Source of the DNA: JALOAT01 sp041685115
Lineage (GTDB): Bacteria; Pseudomonadota; Gammaproteobacteria; Thiohalomonadales; Thiohalomonadaceae
Reading direction: 5' to 3'
Length of the DNA: 64,000 nucleotides
Assembly: GCA_041685115.1 (NCBI GenBank)
Contig: JAWLGK010000019.1
Span: forward strand, 8,307 to 72,306
The position numbers were made by a program, and so were the translations under genes. Below are positions 1 through 13,457 of the stretch, piece by piece. The notes under the pieces were generated by a model that saw only the letters and a list, made by a program, of their open reading frames with translations, was not told where the DNA came from and did not search any database. Positions within the stretch are counted from its first letter, which is position 1; each line of letters opens with the position of its first letter.

Positions 1-2
1 TC

Positions 3-2540
3 GGTGACAACGTGGTGTGGCGCGTCGATGACTTGGGGGACTATCTGCGCTTCGTGCAGCCGTTCGTGCATGCGGCACAGGCGCAAGGCCGTAACATCAT
101 TTATCTCCGCTGGGCCAGCCATGAGCCGCTGCTCACGCATGGCGCGGGGATCCGCATGGTCTCCATCGACGCGAGTGGCGGCTTCGAGGCATTCACCCGG
201 GAGGTCTACCAGCAGATCTCCGATCATGGCCGCGGTGCGTTTTATGTCTGCGATTGCCTGTCGGATCTGCTCAACGCCTGGGCCACCGACGACATGGTGG
301 GCAATTTCTTTCGCGTCATCTGCCCGCATCTGTTCGACCTGGACACGGTGGCCTATTTCGCATTGCACCCGCAAAGCCACTCCCACGGCACCCTGGCGCA
401 CATCCGCGAGACCACTCAGGTGCTCATCGACGTGCACCACGCCGCCGACGAGATGCAGGTGCAACCGGTGAAGGTGTGGCGGCGCCAGTCACCGACCATG
501 TTCCTGCCGCACCGCCAGCGCGGCGAGCAGTTTCTACCGGTGATCGACAGCAGCGAGGCGAGTCGCCTGCAGGCATTGCTAGAAGCACGTCATCGGCAAC
601 TCAATCAGCATCGCCTGCTGGACTACTGGGACAGGCTGTTCCTGCGCGCATCCGAAGCGGTGATCGGCGGTGCCGGCGAGGAGGAGTGTGAAGCTGTTCG
701 CGATCAGATCCTGAACGTGCTGGTTTCGCATGAGCCGCGCATGCAAGCACTGGCGCGCCATTACCTCGATCTCGAAGACCTGCTCAACATCCGCTCCCGC
801 ATGATTGGCAGCGGTTACATCGGCGGCAAGGCGTTCGGCATGCTGCTGGCTCGCAACATCCTGCGACACCATGCCCCGGCGTTGTGGCGCGATCACCTCG
901 AACCGCACGATTCCTTCTATCTCGGTTCGGACGTGTATTACGCCTACGTGGTGCACAACGGCTGGTGGCCGTTGCTGATGCGCCAGCGCACCGAGGCCGG
1001 CTATCTGAGCGAAGGCGCCGTGTTACGCGAGGCGATGCTGCATGGCCGCATGCCCCGCGAGGTACGCCCCGCGCTTGAACGCATGCTCGATCACTACGGC
1101 CAGTATCCCATCCTGGTCCGTTCCAGCAGCCTGCTCGAAGACGGCTTCGGTAATGCCTTCGCCGGCAAGTACGAGAGTGTTTTCTGCGTCAACCAGGGCA
1201 GCCCCGAGGAGCGGCTGGCGGCGCTCGAAGATGCCATCCGCCAGGTCTACGCCTCGACCATGAGCGAGGACGCCCTCGTCTACCGCCTTCAGCGCGGGCT
1301 CGCCTTGCAGGAAGAGCCCATGGCGCTGCTGCTACAGCGCGTGAACGGCCGCTATCACCACCAGTTCTATCTGCCGGACGCCGCCGGCGTGGGCATTTCG
1401 CGCAACACCTTCGTCTGGGACGAGGACATGGACCCGGCCGCGGGCATGCTGCGTCTGGTGATGGGCCTCGGCACGCGTGCGGTCAATCGTATCGAGGGCG
1501 ATCACGCCTGCGTGGTGGCGCTGGATGAGCCGCGCAAACGGCCCTATCGCAACCGTGACGATCTCTACCGTTTCTCGCAGCAAGAGGTCGACGTGCTGAA
1601 CGTCACGGAAAACCGGCACCAGGCGCTGCCGTTGCACCTGCTTCAGGCGCGGAGTCCGTGGTTGCCCCTGGCGCGCCTCGCGGAAGTGGACCGTGAGGCC
1701 AGCGAACGGGCGCGCGCCCTCGGCCAGGATGCACCGGTTTGGCGCATCACCTTCGAGCCCCTGCTGAGCGATGGACGTTTCGTGCCCCTGGCCCAGGCCA
1801 TGCTCCAGAGCCTGGAGGCCGCCTATCAGCACCCGGTGGACGTGGAGTTCACGCTGCACCTGGACGGTCGCGGCACTGCCTCGTTCAACATCGTCCAATG
1901 CCGTCCGCTGGCGACGCTCGGCACCGATCGCGCGGTCGTCCTGCCCGAGCAACCGACGGCGGAACGCCTGTTCTTCGCGACTCGCGGGCACTTCATGGGT
2001 GGCAACATCGACCAGCCCATCGCGCGCATCATTCATGTGGATGGACCGGGCTACAGTGCCTTGGGTGTGCAGCAGAAATATGCGGTAGCGAGCCTGGTCG
2101 GACGATTGAATCGCAGCCTTCCCGATCGCTTCACCTGCCCGATGATGCTCATCGGGCCCGGTCGCTGGGGCACCAGCAGTCCGGAATTGGGCGTGCCCGT
2201 GCGGTTCGCCGACATCAACAAGGCCGTGGTGCTGGTGGAGGTTGCCGAGCTGCACGCGGGCATGGTGCCGGACCTTTCCTTCGGCACGCATTTCTTCCAG
2301 GACCTGGTGGAGACCGCCATCGCTTACGTCGCGTTGTTTCCAGGTGAACGTGACAGCGAATATCGGATGGACTGGCTGGCGCGGCTGCCGGCGCAGACGC
2401 ACATCCCGCTGCCGGAAAATATCGTCGAGGATCCGCAGGTCGCCGCCGTGGTCCGACAATACGACGTGTGCGCACAGAGGCTGCGCGTCATCGCCGACGT
2501 GGTGAAACAGCGTTTGTTGTGCACTCAGATGGTGCAATGA
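3..2540 (+). CDS. PEP/pyruvate-binding domain protein (PEP synthase-like), 5' end outside window
   Basis: The reading frame is open at the left edge (it starts G-D-N-V-V-W), so the true start lies upstream and at least 845 residues are visible. The central part has the PPDK/PEP-synthase N-terminal nucleotide-binding fold: a GYIGGKAFGM segment near residue 275 and YPILVRSSSLLEDGFGNAFA near 370, the Arg/Ser-rich phosphate-binding region of this family. No swivelling phosphohistidine domain or C-terminal PEP barrel follows, so this is not a complete PEP synthase or PPDK. Related stand-alone proteins are annotated 'PEP/pyruvate-binding domain-containing protein' and their role is unclear. The N-terminal 200 residues match nothing I recognise. 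The gene is separate from the complete ppdK at 29968-32751. The family call is good; the function is unknown. Confidence 0.75.
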   Translation, partial: GDNVVWRVDDLGDYLRFVQPFVHAAQAQGRNIIYLRWASHEPLLTHGAGIRMVSIDASGGFEAFTREVYQQISDHGRGAFYVCDCLSDLLNAWATDDMVGNFFRVICPHLFDLDTVAYFALHPQSHSHGTLAHIRETTQVLIDVHHAADEMQVQPVKVWRRQSPTMFLPHRQRGEQFLPVIDSSEASRLQALLEARHRQLNQHRLLDYWDRLFLRASEAVIGGAGEEECEAVRDQILNVLVSHEPRMQALARHYLDLEDLLNIRSRMIGSGYIGGKAFGMLLARNILRHHAPALWRDHLEPHDSFYLGSDVYYAYVVHNGWWPLLMRQRTEAGYLSEGAVLREAMLHGRMPREVRPALERMLDHYGQYPILVRSSSLLEDGFGNAFAGKYESVFCVNQGSPEERLAALEDAIRQVYASTMSEDALVYRLQRGLALQEEPMALLLQRVNGRYHHQFYLPDAAGVGISRNTFVWDEDMDPAAGMLRLVMGLGTRAVNRIEGDHACVVALDEPRKRPYRNRDDLYRFSQQEVDVLNVTENRHQALPLHLLQARSPWLPLARLAEVDREASERARALGQDAPVWRITFEPLLSDGRFVPLAQAMLQSLEAAYQHPVDVEFTLHLDGRGTASFNIVQCRPLATLGTDRAVVLPEQPTAERLFFATRGHFMGGNIDQPIARIIHVDGPGYSALGVQQKYAVASLVGRLNRSLPDRFTCPMMLIGPGRWGTSSPELGVPVRFADINKAVVLVEVAELHAGMVPDLSFGTHFFQDLVETAIAYVALFPGERDSEYRMDWLARLPAQTHIPLPENIVEDPQVAAVVRQYDVCAQRLRVIADVVKQRLLCTQMVQ

Positions 2541-2761
2541 TGCAGGCGTCATCGCGATGACGTGCACCAAAACAGCGCGCTCCGCAGCGGGCCATCGCCG
2601 ATCTTCTTCGCCTATGCACAAAATTGGGGAAATGCAAGGACGACTACTTGACCATCGTGATCGAATGCGCAAGGCTATCCGCCCCGTTTTTGGGCGTCAT
2701 GCCCAACTTGGGGCTCACTTATTGATCGCTCACCCACTTCTCACGGGGGTTAAGTCTTCGT

Positions 2762-4114
2762 ATGCCGTACGTCCAGGAAACCTTGGCCGCTCTGAAGCGG
2801 ACCAGTCCCGCCCAGCACGAGTTCTATCAGGCCGTTGAAGAAATCCTGCTGTCTCTCCGCCCTCTCCTTGACCGCGATCCCCGTTACCGAGAAGCGAACA
2901 TCATCGAGCGCATCGTCGAACCGGAACGTCAAATCATGTTTCGCGTCACCTGGGTAGACGACAAGGGCCGGGTCCAGGTCAACAAGGGTTACCGCATCCA
3001 GTTCAATTCCACGCTTGGCCCCTACAAGGGCGGCATCCGTTTCCACCCGAGCGTGAACGCCGGCATCATCAAATTCCTCGGCTTCGAACAGATCTTCAAG
3101 AACTCCCTCACCGGTCTCCCGTTGGGCGGCGGCAAGGGCGGTTCCAATTTCGATCCGAAGGGCAAGTCCGACAACGAGATCATGCGCTTCTGCCAGTCGT
3201 TCATGACCGAGTTGCATCGCCACATCGGCCCCACCATCGACGTGCCGGCCGGTGACATCGGCGTGGGCGCGCGCGAGATCGGTTTCATGTACGGCCAGTA
3301 CAAGCGCCTCACCGGCAGCTACGACGGCGTACTCACCGGCAAGGGCCTAAAGTGGGGCGGTTCACTGGCGCGCAAGGAGGCCACCGGTTACGGTTCCGTG
3401 TACCTCGCCGACGCGATCCTGCGCGGCAAGGGCGAGTCCCTGGAGGGCAAGGTCTGCGCAGTCTCCGGCGCGGGCAACGTGGCCATCTACACCATCGACA
3501 AGCTGTATCAGATGGGCGCCACGCCGGTCACCTGCAGTGATTCGCGCGGCTTCATCTACGACCGCGGCGGCATCAAGCTCGATACCCTGAGACGCATCAA
3601 GGAAGTGGAGCGCACCTCCCTGGAGGCCTACGTCAAGGCGCATCCGGAAGCGGTGTACACGCCGGTGGAGAAATACCGCGAAGGTCGCAACGATGTGTGG
3701 TCGGTGAACTGCGATGCCGCCTTCCCCTCCGCCACCCAGAACGAGCTGAACGGTGCCGATGCGGCCGAGCTGGTGAAGAACGGCTGCAAGCTGGTGTGCG
3801 AAGGCGCCAACATGCCGAGCACGCCGGAGGCCATCGAGGTGTATCTGAAGGCGGGCATCGCCTTCGCCCCCGGCAAGGCCGCCAACGCGGGCGGTGTGGC
3901 CACCTCGCAGCTGGAAATGGCCCAGAACGCCAGCATGCAGCCGTGGACCTTCGAGGAAGTGGACAGCAAGCTGCAACGCATCATGACCAATATCTACACG
4001 TCCATGAGCGAGACCGCCGCCGAATTCGGTGAGCCGGGCAACTTCGTCCTGGGCGCGAACATCGCCGGTTTCCGCAAGGTCGCCGACGCGATGATCGAAC
4101 AGGGCGCGGTGTAA
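2762..4114 (+). CDS. gdhA: NADP-type glutamate dehydrogenase
   Basis: This 450-residue protein catalyses reductive amination of 2-oxoglutarate to glutamate in the cytoplasm. Its length matches hexameric bacterial GdhA (about 447). Visible family signatures are the substrate-binding stretch PLGGGKGGSNFDPKGKSD with the reactive lysine, the DVPAGDIGVG segment, and the Rossmann motif SGAGNVAIYT with a following small-residue region typical of NADP-dependent enzymes. The ATG at 2762 follows a G-rich stretch (2744-2750) that can act as a ribosome site at a somewhat long spacing. The gene lies just upstream of gltBD, so both ammonia-assimilation routes are encoded together. A strong hairpin follows the stop codon. 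Confidence 0.95.
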   Translation: MPYVQETLAALKRTSPAQHEFYQAVEEILLSLRPLLDRDPRYREANIIERIVEPERQIMFRVTWVDDKGRVQVNKGYRIQFNSTLGPYKGGIRFHPSVNAGIIKFLGFEQIFKNSLTGLPLGGGKGGSNFDPKGKSDNEIMRFCQSFMTELHRHIGPTIDVPAGDIGVGAREIGFMYGQYKRLTGSYDGVLTGKGLKWGGSLARKEATGYGSVYLADAILRGKGESLEGKVCAVSGAGNVAIYTIDKLYQMGATPVTCSDSRGFIYDRGGIKLDTLRRIKEVERTSLEAYVKAHPEAVYTPVEKYREGRNDVWSVNCDAAFPSATQNELNGADAAELVKNGCKLVCEGANMPSTPEAIEVYLKAGIAFAPGKAANAGGVATSQLEMAQNASMQPWTFEEVDSKLQRIMTNIYTSMSETAAEFGEPGNFVLGANIAGFRKVADAMIEQGAV

Positions 4115-4131
4115 GCAACCGTCGCGCATAA

Positions 4132-4156
4132 GGACGGGGGCATCGCGCCCCCGTCC
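4132..4156 (+). terminator. GC-rich hairpin after gdhA, probable terminator
   Basis: A perfect 10-bp inverted repeat (GGACGGGGGC with GCCCCCGTCC) around a 5-nt loop starts 17 nt after the gdhA stop. No T-run follows, so termination efficiency is uncertain, but the position suits a transcription end before the gltB promoter. Confidence 0.55.
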
Positions 4157-4468
4157 TCACCGCTGTGCCGCTGCCAACAGGCAGTGGTGTGCCCCTGCCA
4201 ATCCCGCGTTCTCTCCCGGCGCAGTGTGCCCACTGCCGGTCGAATCCACTTCCACCCACTGTGGCGCCATCGCGGCCCTTTTGGGGCCCCGCCCTGAACC
4301 ATTGCGCCTCAATTTGGTGCCTCCCGCGGCCAAATCCCACCCCCGGCGCCCCCTGAACTCGGCCCCTTGGCGCATGTGAACCGCCATCATGCTTCCTATT
4401 GGTGCGAATGCGGAAAAAACGCATCAAAACGGTGCAAAAAGAGCTTGACAAACTGCGCTATTTGTTCC

Positions 4469-4498
4469 TTGAAGCGCCACAAAAGCGGGCAGTATACT
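4469..4498 (+). promoter_or_regulatory. probable sigma-70 promoter for gltBD
   Basis: A -35-like TTGAAG (4469-4474) and a -10 TATACT (4493-4498) are separated by 18 bp. They lie about 100 bp before the chosen gltB start, in a comparatively AT-rich stretch within a long gap. The nearby TTGACA at 4445 has no -10 at the right distance. The region from 4157 to 4468 shows no gene I can support. Confidence 0.5.
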
Positions 4499-4519
4499 GC
4501 GCGCCCCTTTGCTCCGGGG

Positions 4520-4546
4520 CCCATGAAGACTGGGCGTCTTCACGGG
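4520..4546 (+). promoter_or_regulatory. hairpin in the gltB 5' leader
   Basis: The arms CCC-A-TGAAGAC and GTCTTCA-C-GGG pair around the loop TGGGC, giving 10 base pairs with one A/C mismatch. The hairpin lies 56 nt before the gltB start and just downstream of the predicted promoter, so it would be transcribed. It could be an attenuator or an mRNA-stabilising leader. No known riboswitch consensus is visible. Confidence 0.35.
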
Positions 4547-4602
4547 CGGCATAGCGATTGCACGCCGTCTGTTACGGGTCTACCAGCGACACGGCGGAAC
4601 AA

Positions 4603-9090
<4,488 letters not shown>

Positions 9091-9158
9091 GAAGGCATCA
9101 GCCGGCGGCGCACAGCGGCACCATGCGGCCTGTGCCCGCAGCAAAAGGTTCTGACAAA

Positions 9159-10562
9159 ATGGCCAACGATTTCCAGTTCATCCAGGTGCCGCGCATCGAC
9201 CCGGCGAAGAAGCCCGCGGCCGCGCGCGTCAAGGAATTCCGCGAGATCTATTGCAGCTTCGACGCGGAGGGCGCCTCCTCCCAGGCGGACCGCTGTCTCG
9301 CCTGCGGCAACCCGTACTGCTCCTGGAAGTGCCCGGTGCACAACTACATCCCCAACTGGCTGAAGCTGGTGCACGAAGGCGCCATCGAGCGCGCGGCGGA
9401 GCTGTCCCATCGCACCAACTCGCTGCCCGAGGTATGTGGCCGGGTGTGCCCGCAGGACCGCCTGTGTGAAGGCGCCTGTACCCTCAACGACGGTTTCGGC
9501 GCGGTGACCATCGGCGCCGTGGAGCGTTACATCACCGACACCGCATTCGACGGCGGCTGGCGCCCCGATCTCTCCGCCGTGAAGCCCACGGGCAAGCGTG
9601 TCGCCGTGGTGGGCGCGGGCCCCGCCGGCCTTGCCTGCGCCGACGTGCTGGTGCGCGCGGGTGTGACGCCCGTGGTGTTCGATCGCTACCCGGAGATCGG
9701 CGGCCTGCTCACCTTCGGCATCCCCGAGTTCAAGCTGGAAAAGCAGGTGATGCAGCGCCGGCGCGCCGTGTTCGAGGGCATGGGCGTGCAATTCCGGCTC
9801 AACACCGAGATCGATGCGGAGGCGTTCGCCCGCCTGCTCGAAGACTTCGACGCCGTGTTCCTGGGTATGGGCACCTACACCTACATGCAGGGCGGCTTCC
9901 CGGGCGAAGAGCTGCCGGGCGTGCTCGCCGCCCTGGATTTCCTCATCTCCAACGTCAACCACTGCCTCGGCTTCGAGAAGAGCGTGGACGACTATCTCTC
10001 CATGAAGGGCCAGCGCGTGGTGGTGCTGGGTGGCGGCGATACCGCCATGGACTGCAACCGCACCTCCATCCGCCAGGGCGCCGCCCAGGTGACCTGCGCC
10101 TACCGCCGCGACGAGGCCAATATGCCCGGCTCCAAGCGCGAGGTGGCCAACGCCAGGGAAGAGGGCGTGCAGTTCCTGTGGAACCGCCAGCCCGTGGAGA
10201 TCGTGGGCAAGGACAAGGTGGAGGGCGTGAAGCTGGTGACCACCGAGCTCGGCCCGCCGGATGCGCGCGGTCGGCGCACACCGCAGGTGGTGCCCGGTTC
10301 CGAGGAGATCGTGCCGGCCGATCGCGTGCTCATCGCCTTCGGTTTTCGCCCGAGCCCGCAACCGTGGTTCGTCGAGCACGGCATCAAGACCGACGAACGC
10401 GGGCGCGTGGTCGCCGTGGAAGCACAGAAATTCAAAAAGCAAACCGGCCATCCCAAGGTATTCGCCGGCGGCGACATGGTGCGCGGCTCCGACCTGGTGG
10501 TCACCGCCATCTGGGAGGGCCGCCAGGCCGCCGAGGGCATCCTGGACTACCTGGGCGTTTGA
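9159..10562 (+). CDS. gltD: glutamate synthase (NADPH) small subunit
   Basis: The protein has 467 residues. It takes electrons from NADPH through FAD and passes them over iron-sulfur clusters to GltB. Cysteine motifs at the N-terminus (CLACGNPYCSWKCPVHN and CGRVCPQDRLCEGAC) bind two [4Fe-4S] clusters. They are followed by an FAD-binding VAVVGAGPAGLACADVL and an NADPH-binding VVVLGGGDTAMDCNRT. The ATG at 9159 (MANDFQF) is the first methionine fitting GltD alignments. The same frame is open far upstream inside gltB, but that part is a shadow. It is co-transcribed with gltB, and the operon probably ends in the inverted repeat at 10578-10706. Confidence 0.95.
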   Translation: MANDFQFIQVPRIDPAKKPAAARVKEFREIYCSFDAEGASSQADRCLACGNPYCSWKCPVHNYIPNWLKLVHEGAIERAAELSHRTNSLPEVCGRVCPQDRLCEGACTLNDGFGAVTIGAVERYITDTAFDGGWRPDLSAVKPTGKRVAVVGAGPAGLACADVLVRAGVTPVVFDRYPEIGGLLTFGIPEFKLEKQVMQRRRAVFEGMGVQFRLNTEIDAEAFARLLEDFDAVFLGMGTYTYMQGGFPGEELPGVLAALDFLISNVNHCLGFEKSVDDYLSMKGQRVVVLGGGDTAMDCNRTSIRQGAAQVTCAYRRDEANMPGSKREVANAREEGVQFLWNRQPVEIVGKDKVEGVKLVTTELGPPDARGRRTPQVVPGSEEIVPADRVLIAFGFRPSPQPWFVEHGIKTDERGRVVAVEAQKFKKQTGHPKVFAGGDMVRGSDLVVTAIWEGRQAAEGILDYLGV

Positions 10563-10577
10563 AGAAAAACGCCTGAA

Positions 10578-10706
10578 CCACGGGGGACACGGGGGAACAG
10601 GGGGAAGAATTGAGGTATTCTCTCCGGTCCCTGATCTGTCTCTGAACGGCGATGCGGCAGGCGCGGGCTTTCAGACCCCCGTGTCCTCCGTGTCCCCCGT
10701 GGTTAA
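10578..10706. repeat. long inverted repeat with 9-nt periodicity, copy 1 (CACGGGGGA type)
   Basis: The left arm (10578-10605) and right arm (10676-10706) pair over 28 positions with 24 matches, around a loop of about 70 nt. Each arm is a 9-nt pattern of the form GGGGGA-CAC repeated two to three times. The element fills the gap between gltD and hemE. It may act as a terminator or an mRNA stabiliser. The hemE start lies 5 nt past the right arm. Confidence 0.8.
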
Positions 10707-10711
10707 TCTTC

Positions 10712-11776
10712 ATGTCCGAACTCAAGAATGACCGCTTCTTGCGCGCCCTGCTGAAGCAGCCGGTCGACTACACCCCCGTATGGATGATGCGGCAGGCCGG
10801 GCGCTATCTGCCCGAGTACCGCGCCACGCGCGCCAGGGCCGGAGACTTCATGGCCTTGTGCAAGAACCCCGAGCTGGCCTGCGAGGTCACCCTCCAGCCC
10901 CTGGACCGCTTCCCGCTTGATGCCGCCATCCTGTTCTCCGACATCCTCACCATCCCGGACGCCATGGGCCTCGGCCTGTCCTTCGGCACGGGCGAGGGCC
11001 CGAAGTTCGCCCATCCGGTACGCAGCGCGGCGGACGTGGCCAAGCTGGGCGTGCCCGATCCCGAAGGCGAGCTGAAGTACGTCACCGACGCGGTGCGCGT
11101 CATCCGCCGCGAACTGAACGGCCGCGTGCCCCTCATCGGCTTCGCCGGCAGCCCCTGGACCCTGGCCACCTACATGGTGGAAGGCGGCTCCTCCAAGGAA
11201 TTCGCCGTCATCAAGGCCATGATGTTCGACCAGCCGGCGCTGCTGCACCAGTTGCTCGACACCGTGGCGCGCTCCGTCACCAGTTACCTCAACGCCCAGG
11301 TCGCCGCCGGCGCCCAGGCGCTGATGATCTTCGACACCTGGGGCGGCAATCTCACCCCGCGTGACTACAAGGAATTCTCGCTGCGCTACATGCAGCAGAT
11401 CGTCGCCGGCCTCACCCGCGAGGCCGAGGGCCGCAAGGTGCCGGTGATCCTGTTCACCAAGGGCGGCGGCCAGTGGCTCGAGGCCATGGCCGACACCGGC
11501 GCCGACGCCCTGGGCCTGGACTGGACCACCGACATCGGCGACGCGCGCCGCCGCGTGGGCGACAAGGTCGCGCTGCAGGGCAACATGGACCCGTCCGTGC
11601 TCTACGCCTCCCCCGAGCGCATCCGCCGCGAAGTGGGCGAGATCCTCGCCAGCTACGGCAAGGGCAGCGGCCACGTCTTCAACCTCGGCCACGGCATCCA
11701 CCAGCACGTGGAGCCCGACCGCGCCAAGGCCTTCGTCGAAGCCGTCCACGAACTCAGCCGGCCTTACCACCAATGA
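10712..11776 (+). CDS. hemE: uroporphyrinogen decarboxylase
   Basis: The 354-residue HemE decarboxylates the four acetate side chains of uroporphyrinogen III to give coproporphyrinogen III in haem biosynthesis. The signature PVWMMRQAGRYLPEYR near the N-terminus carries the conserved arginines, and GFAGSPWTLATYMVEGGSSK is the second family signature. The length equals the E. coli enzyme. The start at 10712 (MSELKNDRF) matches the usual N-terminus. Upstream in-frame codons belong to the repeat. The gene stands between two inverted-repeat elements and is probably a single transcription unit. Confidence 0.97.
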   Translation: MSELKNDRFLRALLKQPVDYTPVWMMRQAGRYLPEYRATRARAGDFMALCKNPELACEVTLQPLDRFPLDAAILFSDILTIPDAMGLGLSFGTGEGPKFAHPVRSAADVAKLGVPDPEGELKYVTDAVRVIRRELNGRVPLIGFAGSPWTLATYMVEGGSSKEFAVIKAMMFDQPALLHQLLDTVARSVTSYLNAQVAAGAQALMIFDTWGGNLTPRDYKEFSLRYMQQIVAGLTREAEGRKVPVILFTKGGGQWLEAMADTGADALGLDWTTDIGDARRRVGDKVALQGNMDPSVLYASPERIRREVGEILASYGKGSGHVFNLGHGIHQHVEPDRAKAFVEAVHELSRPYHQ

Positions 11777-11782
11777 CGGGTT

Positions 11783-11872
11783 AAACGCAGAGAACGCGGA
11801 GGCGCGGAGGACGCAGAGAAAAAGATATTCAATTTTCTCCGCGTACTCCGCGCCTCCGCGGCCTCCGCGTTT
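11783..11872. repeat. long inverted repeat with 9-nt periodicity, copy 2 (GCGGAGGAC type)
   Basis: The arms at 11783-11822 and 11833-11872 are complementary at about 34 of 39 positions around a loop of only 10 nt, so the transcript would form one very long hairpin. The arm is a run of CGCGGAGG/CGCAGAGA units spaced 9 nt apart. It lies between hemE and the thioesterase gene. Confidence 0.85.
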
Positions 11873-11902
11873 CGATTTAGTGTGCCCGCGAGGGTGAGTC
11901 GT

Positions 11903-12259
11903 ATGGAAAGTTACAAGCTCGTACTGCCTGAACACCTGAATCACTACGGTTATCTCTTCGGCGGCAATCTGCTGAAGTGGATCGACGAGTACGCCTGGAT
12001 CGCCGCGAGCCTGGAATATCCGGGCTGCAAGTTCGTCACCATCGGCATGGATGGTCTGGAATTTCGCAAGAGCGTGCGCAACGGCGCCATCCTGCGTTTC
12101 GACGTGCAGCGCACGTCGGTGGGTAACACCTCGGTGCAATACACCGCCACCGTATACGCCGACGACATCGAAACCGGTGGTGAAGAAGTGGTGTTCGCCA
12201 CCCGCATCAGCTTCGTCCGCGTCGACGCCGACGGCTGCAAGGTCCCGTTGCCGCGCTAG
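11903..12259 (+). CDS. acyl-CoA thioesterase, hotdog fold (YciA-like)
   Basis: This small cytoplasmic protein (118 residues) belongs to the hotdog acyl-CoA thioesterase group, which hydrolyses acyl-CoA to free acid and CoA. Evidence is the segment HYGYLFGGNLLKWIDEYAWI, equivalent to the N-H-x-x-(T/G)-x-F-GG-x-x-L-x-W-x-D core of the YciA/BACH family, and a beta-rich C-terminal half. The ATG at 11903 is preceded by GAGGGTGAG (11890-11898), a good ribosome site, so the in-frame GTG at 11882 was not used. It is flanked on both sides by repeat elements and is probably transcribed alone. The substrate chain length cannot be read from the sequence. Confidence 0.8.
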   Translation: MESYKLVLPEHLNHYGYLFGGNLLKWIDEYAWIAASLEYPGCKFVTIGMDGLEFRKSVRNGAILRFDVQRTSVGNTSVQYTATVYADDIETGGEEVVFATRISFVRVDADGCKVPLPR

Positions 12260-12268
12260 AAGAGGTCC

Positions 12269-12434
12269 AACGCAAAGGTGCGAAGGGCGCAAAGGCCGCA
12301 AAGGCCGCAAAGAGAACCCTTGGTTCAATTGCCTCTTAGTGCCCTGCGCGGGAGTCTCGCTCCGCGGTTTCCAAATTTAGTGTTAAGCAATAGCGAGTCC
12401 TTTGCGCTCTTTGCGCCCTTCGCGCCTTTGCGTT
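12269..12434. repeat. long inverted repeat with 9-nt periodicity, copy 3 (GCAAAGGCC type)
   Basis: The left arm (12269-12315) has GCAAAGG/GCGAAGG units at 9-nt spacing and the right arm (12400-12434) has the complementary CCTTTGCG/CTTTGCGC units. They flank an unrelated 84-nt loop. The architecture matches the other copies but the core word differs, so arm sequence appears to be homogenised within each copy. Confidence 0.8.
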
Positions 12435-12463
12435 GAAATCTTTTTCCCCGGGAGTACCAACAG

Positions 12464-13393
12464 ATGCTCATCGATTACCACCGCACCATGCTCGCCGATC
12501 GGGTGCGCAACGAGGCCTTTCATGAGGCGCTAAAGCAGGTCGTGGTGGCGGGGAGGAGCACGGTTGCGGATATCGGCTCGGGCACGGGCGTGCTCGGGTT
12601 TTTGGCCAGCCGGCTCGGTGCGCGGGCGGTGCATCTGTTCGAGCAGGCGGATGTGATGGAACTGGCGGTGAAGCTGGCCAGGCTCAACAAGGTCCGCAAC
12701 TGTCATTTCTATCACGACCACTCCACCAACGTCCTCGACCTCGAACCGGTGGACGTGATCGTCTCCGAGACCCTCGGCAACTTTGCCTACGAAGAGAACA
12801 TCATCGAGACCCTCAACGATGCGCTGCGTTTTCTGAAGCCCGGCGGCATCGTGATCCCGCGGCGCATCACCCAGCTGGTCGCGCCCGTGGTGAGCGATCG
12901 CTTCCACCGCGAACTCACGGTGTGGGACGAGACGGATCTGGGCCTCGACTTCACGCCCGCCAAGGAAATGACCTTCCACAATATGTACGTGCGCAGCATC
13001 CTGCCCTCCGATCTGCTCGCTGCACCCGATGCCATCCAGTCCTGGGACAGCGTGGAACTGGGGCGCAAGAACAAGAGCGTGCGTCAGGGCGAGGTGCGCT
13101 GGAAGCCCGCGCGGCAGGAAACGATTTACGGTTTCGCGCTGTGGTGGGAGTGCGAGCTGGTGGAGGGCGTGCGCCTCGCCACCGCACCCGATGCGCCGCG
13201 TACCCACTGGGAGCAGTTATACCTGCCCTTGCAGCATTCGCTGCACGTCACGCCCGGCGACGAGGTGATGTTGCGCCTGCACTCCGACACGCGCTTTGAG
13301 GTGGGCGTGAACGTACGCTGGCAGGTCAATCATAAGTCTGGCGGCGAGACACGTACGCAGGCCTATGACATCCGCAAGGGCTATCTCGGCTGA
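12464..13393 (+). CDS. PRMT-like class I SAM-dependent methyltransferase
   Basis: The protein has 309 residues. The SAM site is VADIGSGTGVLGFLASRLGA (residues 34-53), with an acidic motif II, LFEQ (58-61). It resembles eukaryotic protein arginine methyltransferases rather than generic methyltransferases. HRTMLADRVR (6-15) aligns with the PRMT post-helix-X segment that carries the SAM-contacting arginine. SETLGNFAYEENI (101-113) has the two spaced glutamates of the double-E loop (Glu102, Glu111). THW (247-249) sits in a context like PRMT1, followed by a beta-barrel-like region. The N-terminal YFxxY helix of PRMTs is missing. The substrate is unknown. Ribosome site GGGAG lies before the ATG. 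It stands alone between repeats. Confidence 0.75.
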   Translation: MLIDYHRTMLADRVRNEAFHEALKQVVVAGRSTVADIGSGTGVLGFLASRLGARAVHLFEQADVMELAVKLARLNKVRNCHFYHDHSTNVLDLEPVDVIVSETLGNFAYEENIIETLNDALRFLKPGGIVIPRRITQLVAPVVSDRFHRELTVWDETDLGLDFTPAKEMTFHNMYVRSILPSDLLAAPDAIQSWDSVELGRKNKSVRQGEVRWKPARQETIYGFALWWECELVEGVRLATAPDAPRTHWEQLYLPLQHSLHVTPGDEVMLRLHSDTRFEVGVNVRWQVNHKSGGETRTQAYDIRKGYLG

Positions 13394-13414
13394 CGCGACA
13401 TTTACGGGCGTCCT

Positions 13415-13457
13415 GGCGTTCTTCGCGGCCTTTGCGTCTTTGACGTCTTTGCGTTAA
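13415..13457. repeat. half copy of the 9-nt-periodic repeat (copy 4)
   Basis: Only a right-arm sequence is present, built of CTTTGCGTC/TTTGACGTC units ending in GCGTTAA, as in copies 3 and 6. No complementary left arm is seen upstream, which here is coding sequence of the methyltransferase. It is probably a decayed or half element. Confidence 0.6.

Noticed and set aside
4445..4450. TTGACA as the gltB -35 box
   Set aside because: The best -10 (TATACT at 4493) is 42 bp away, too far for one promoter. TTGAAG at 4469 fits better.
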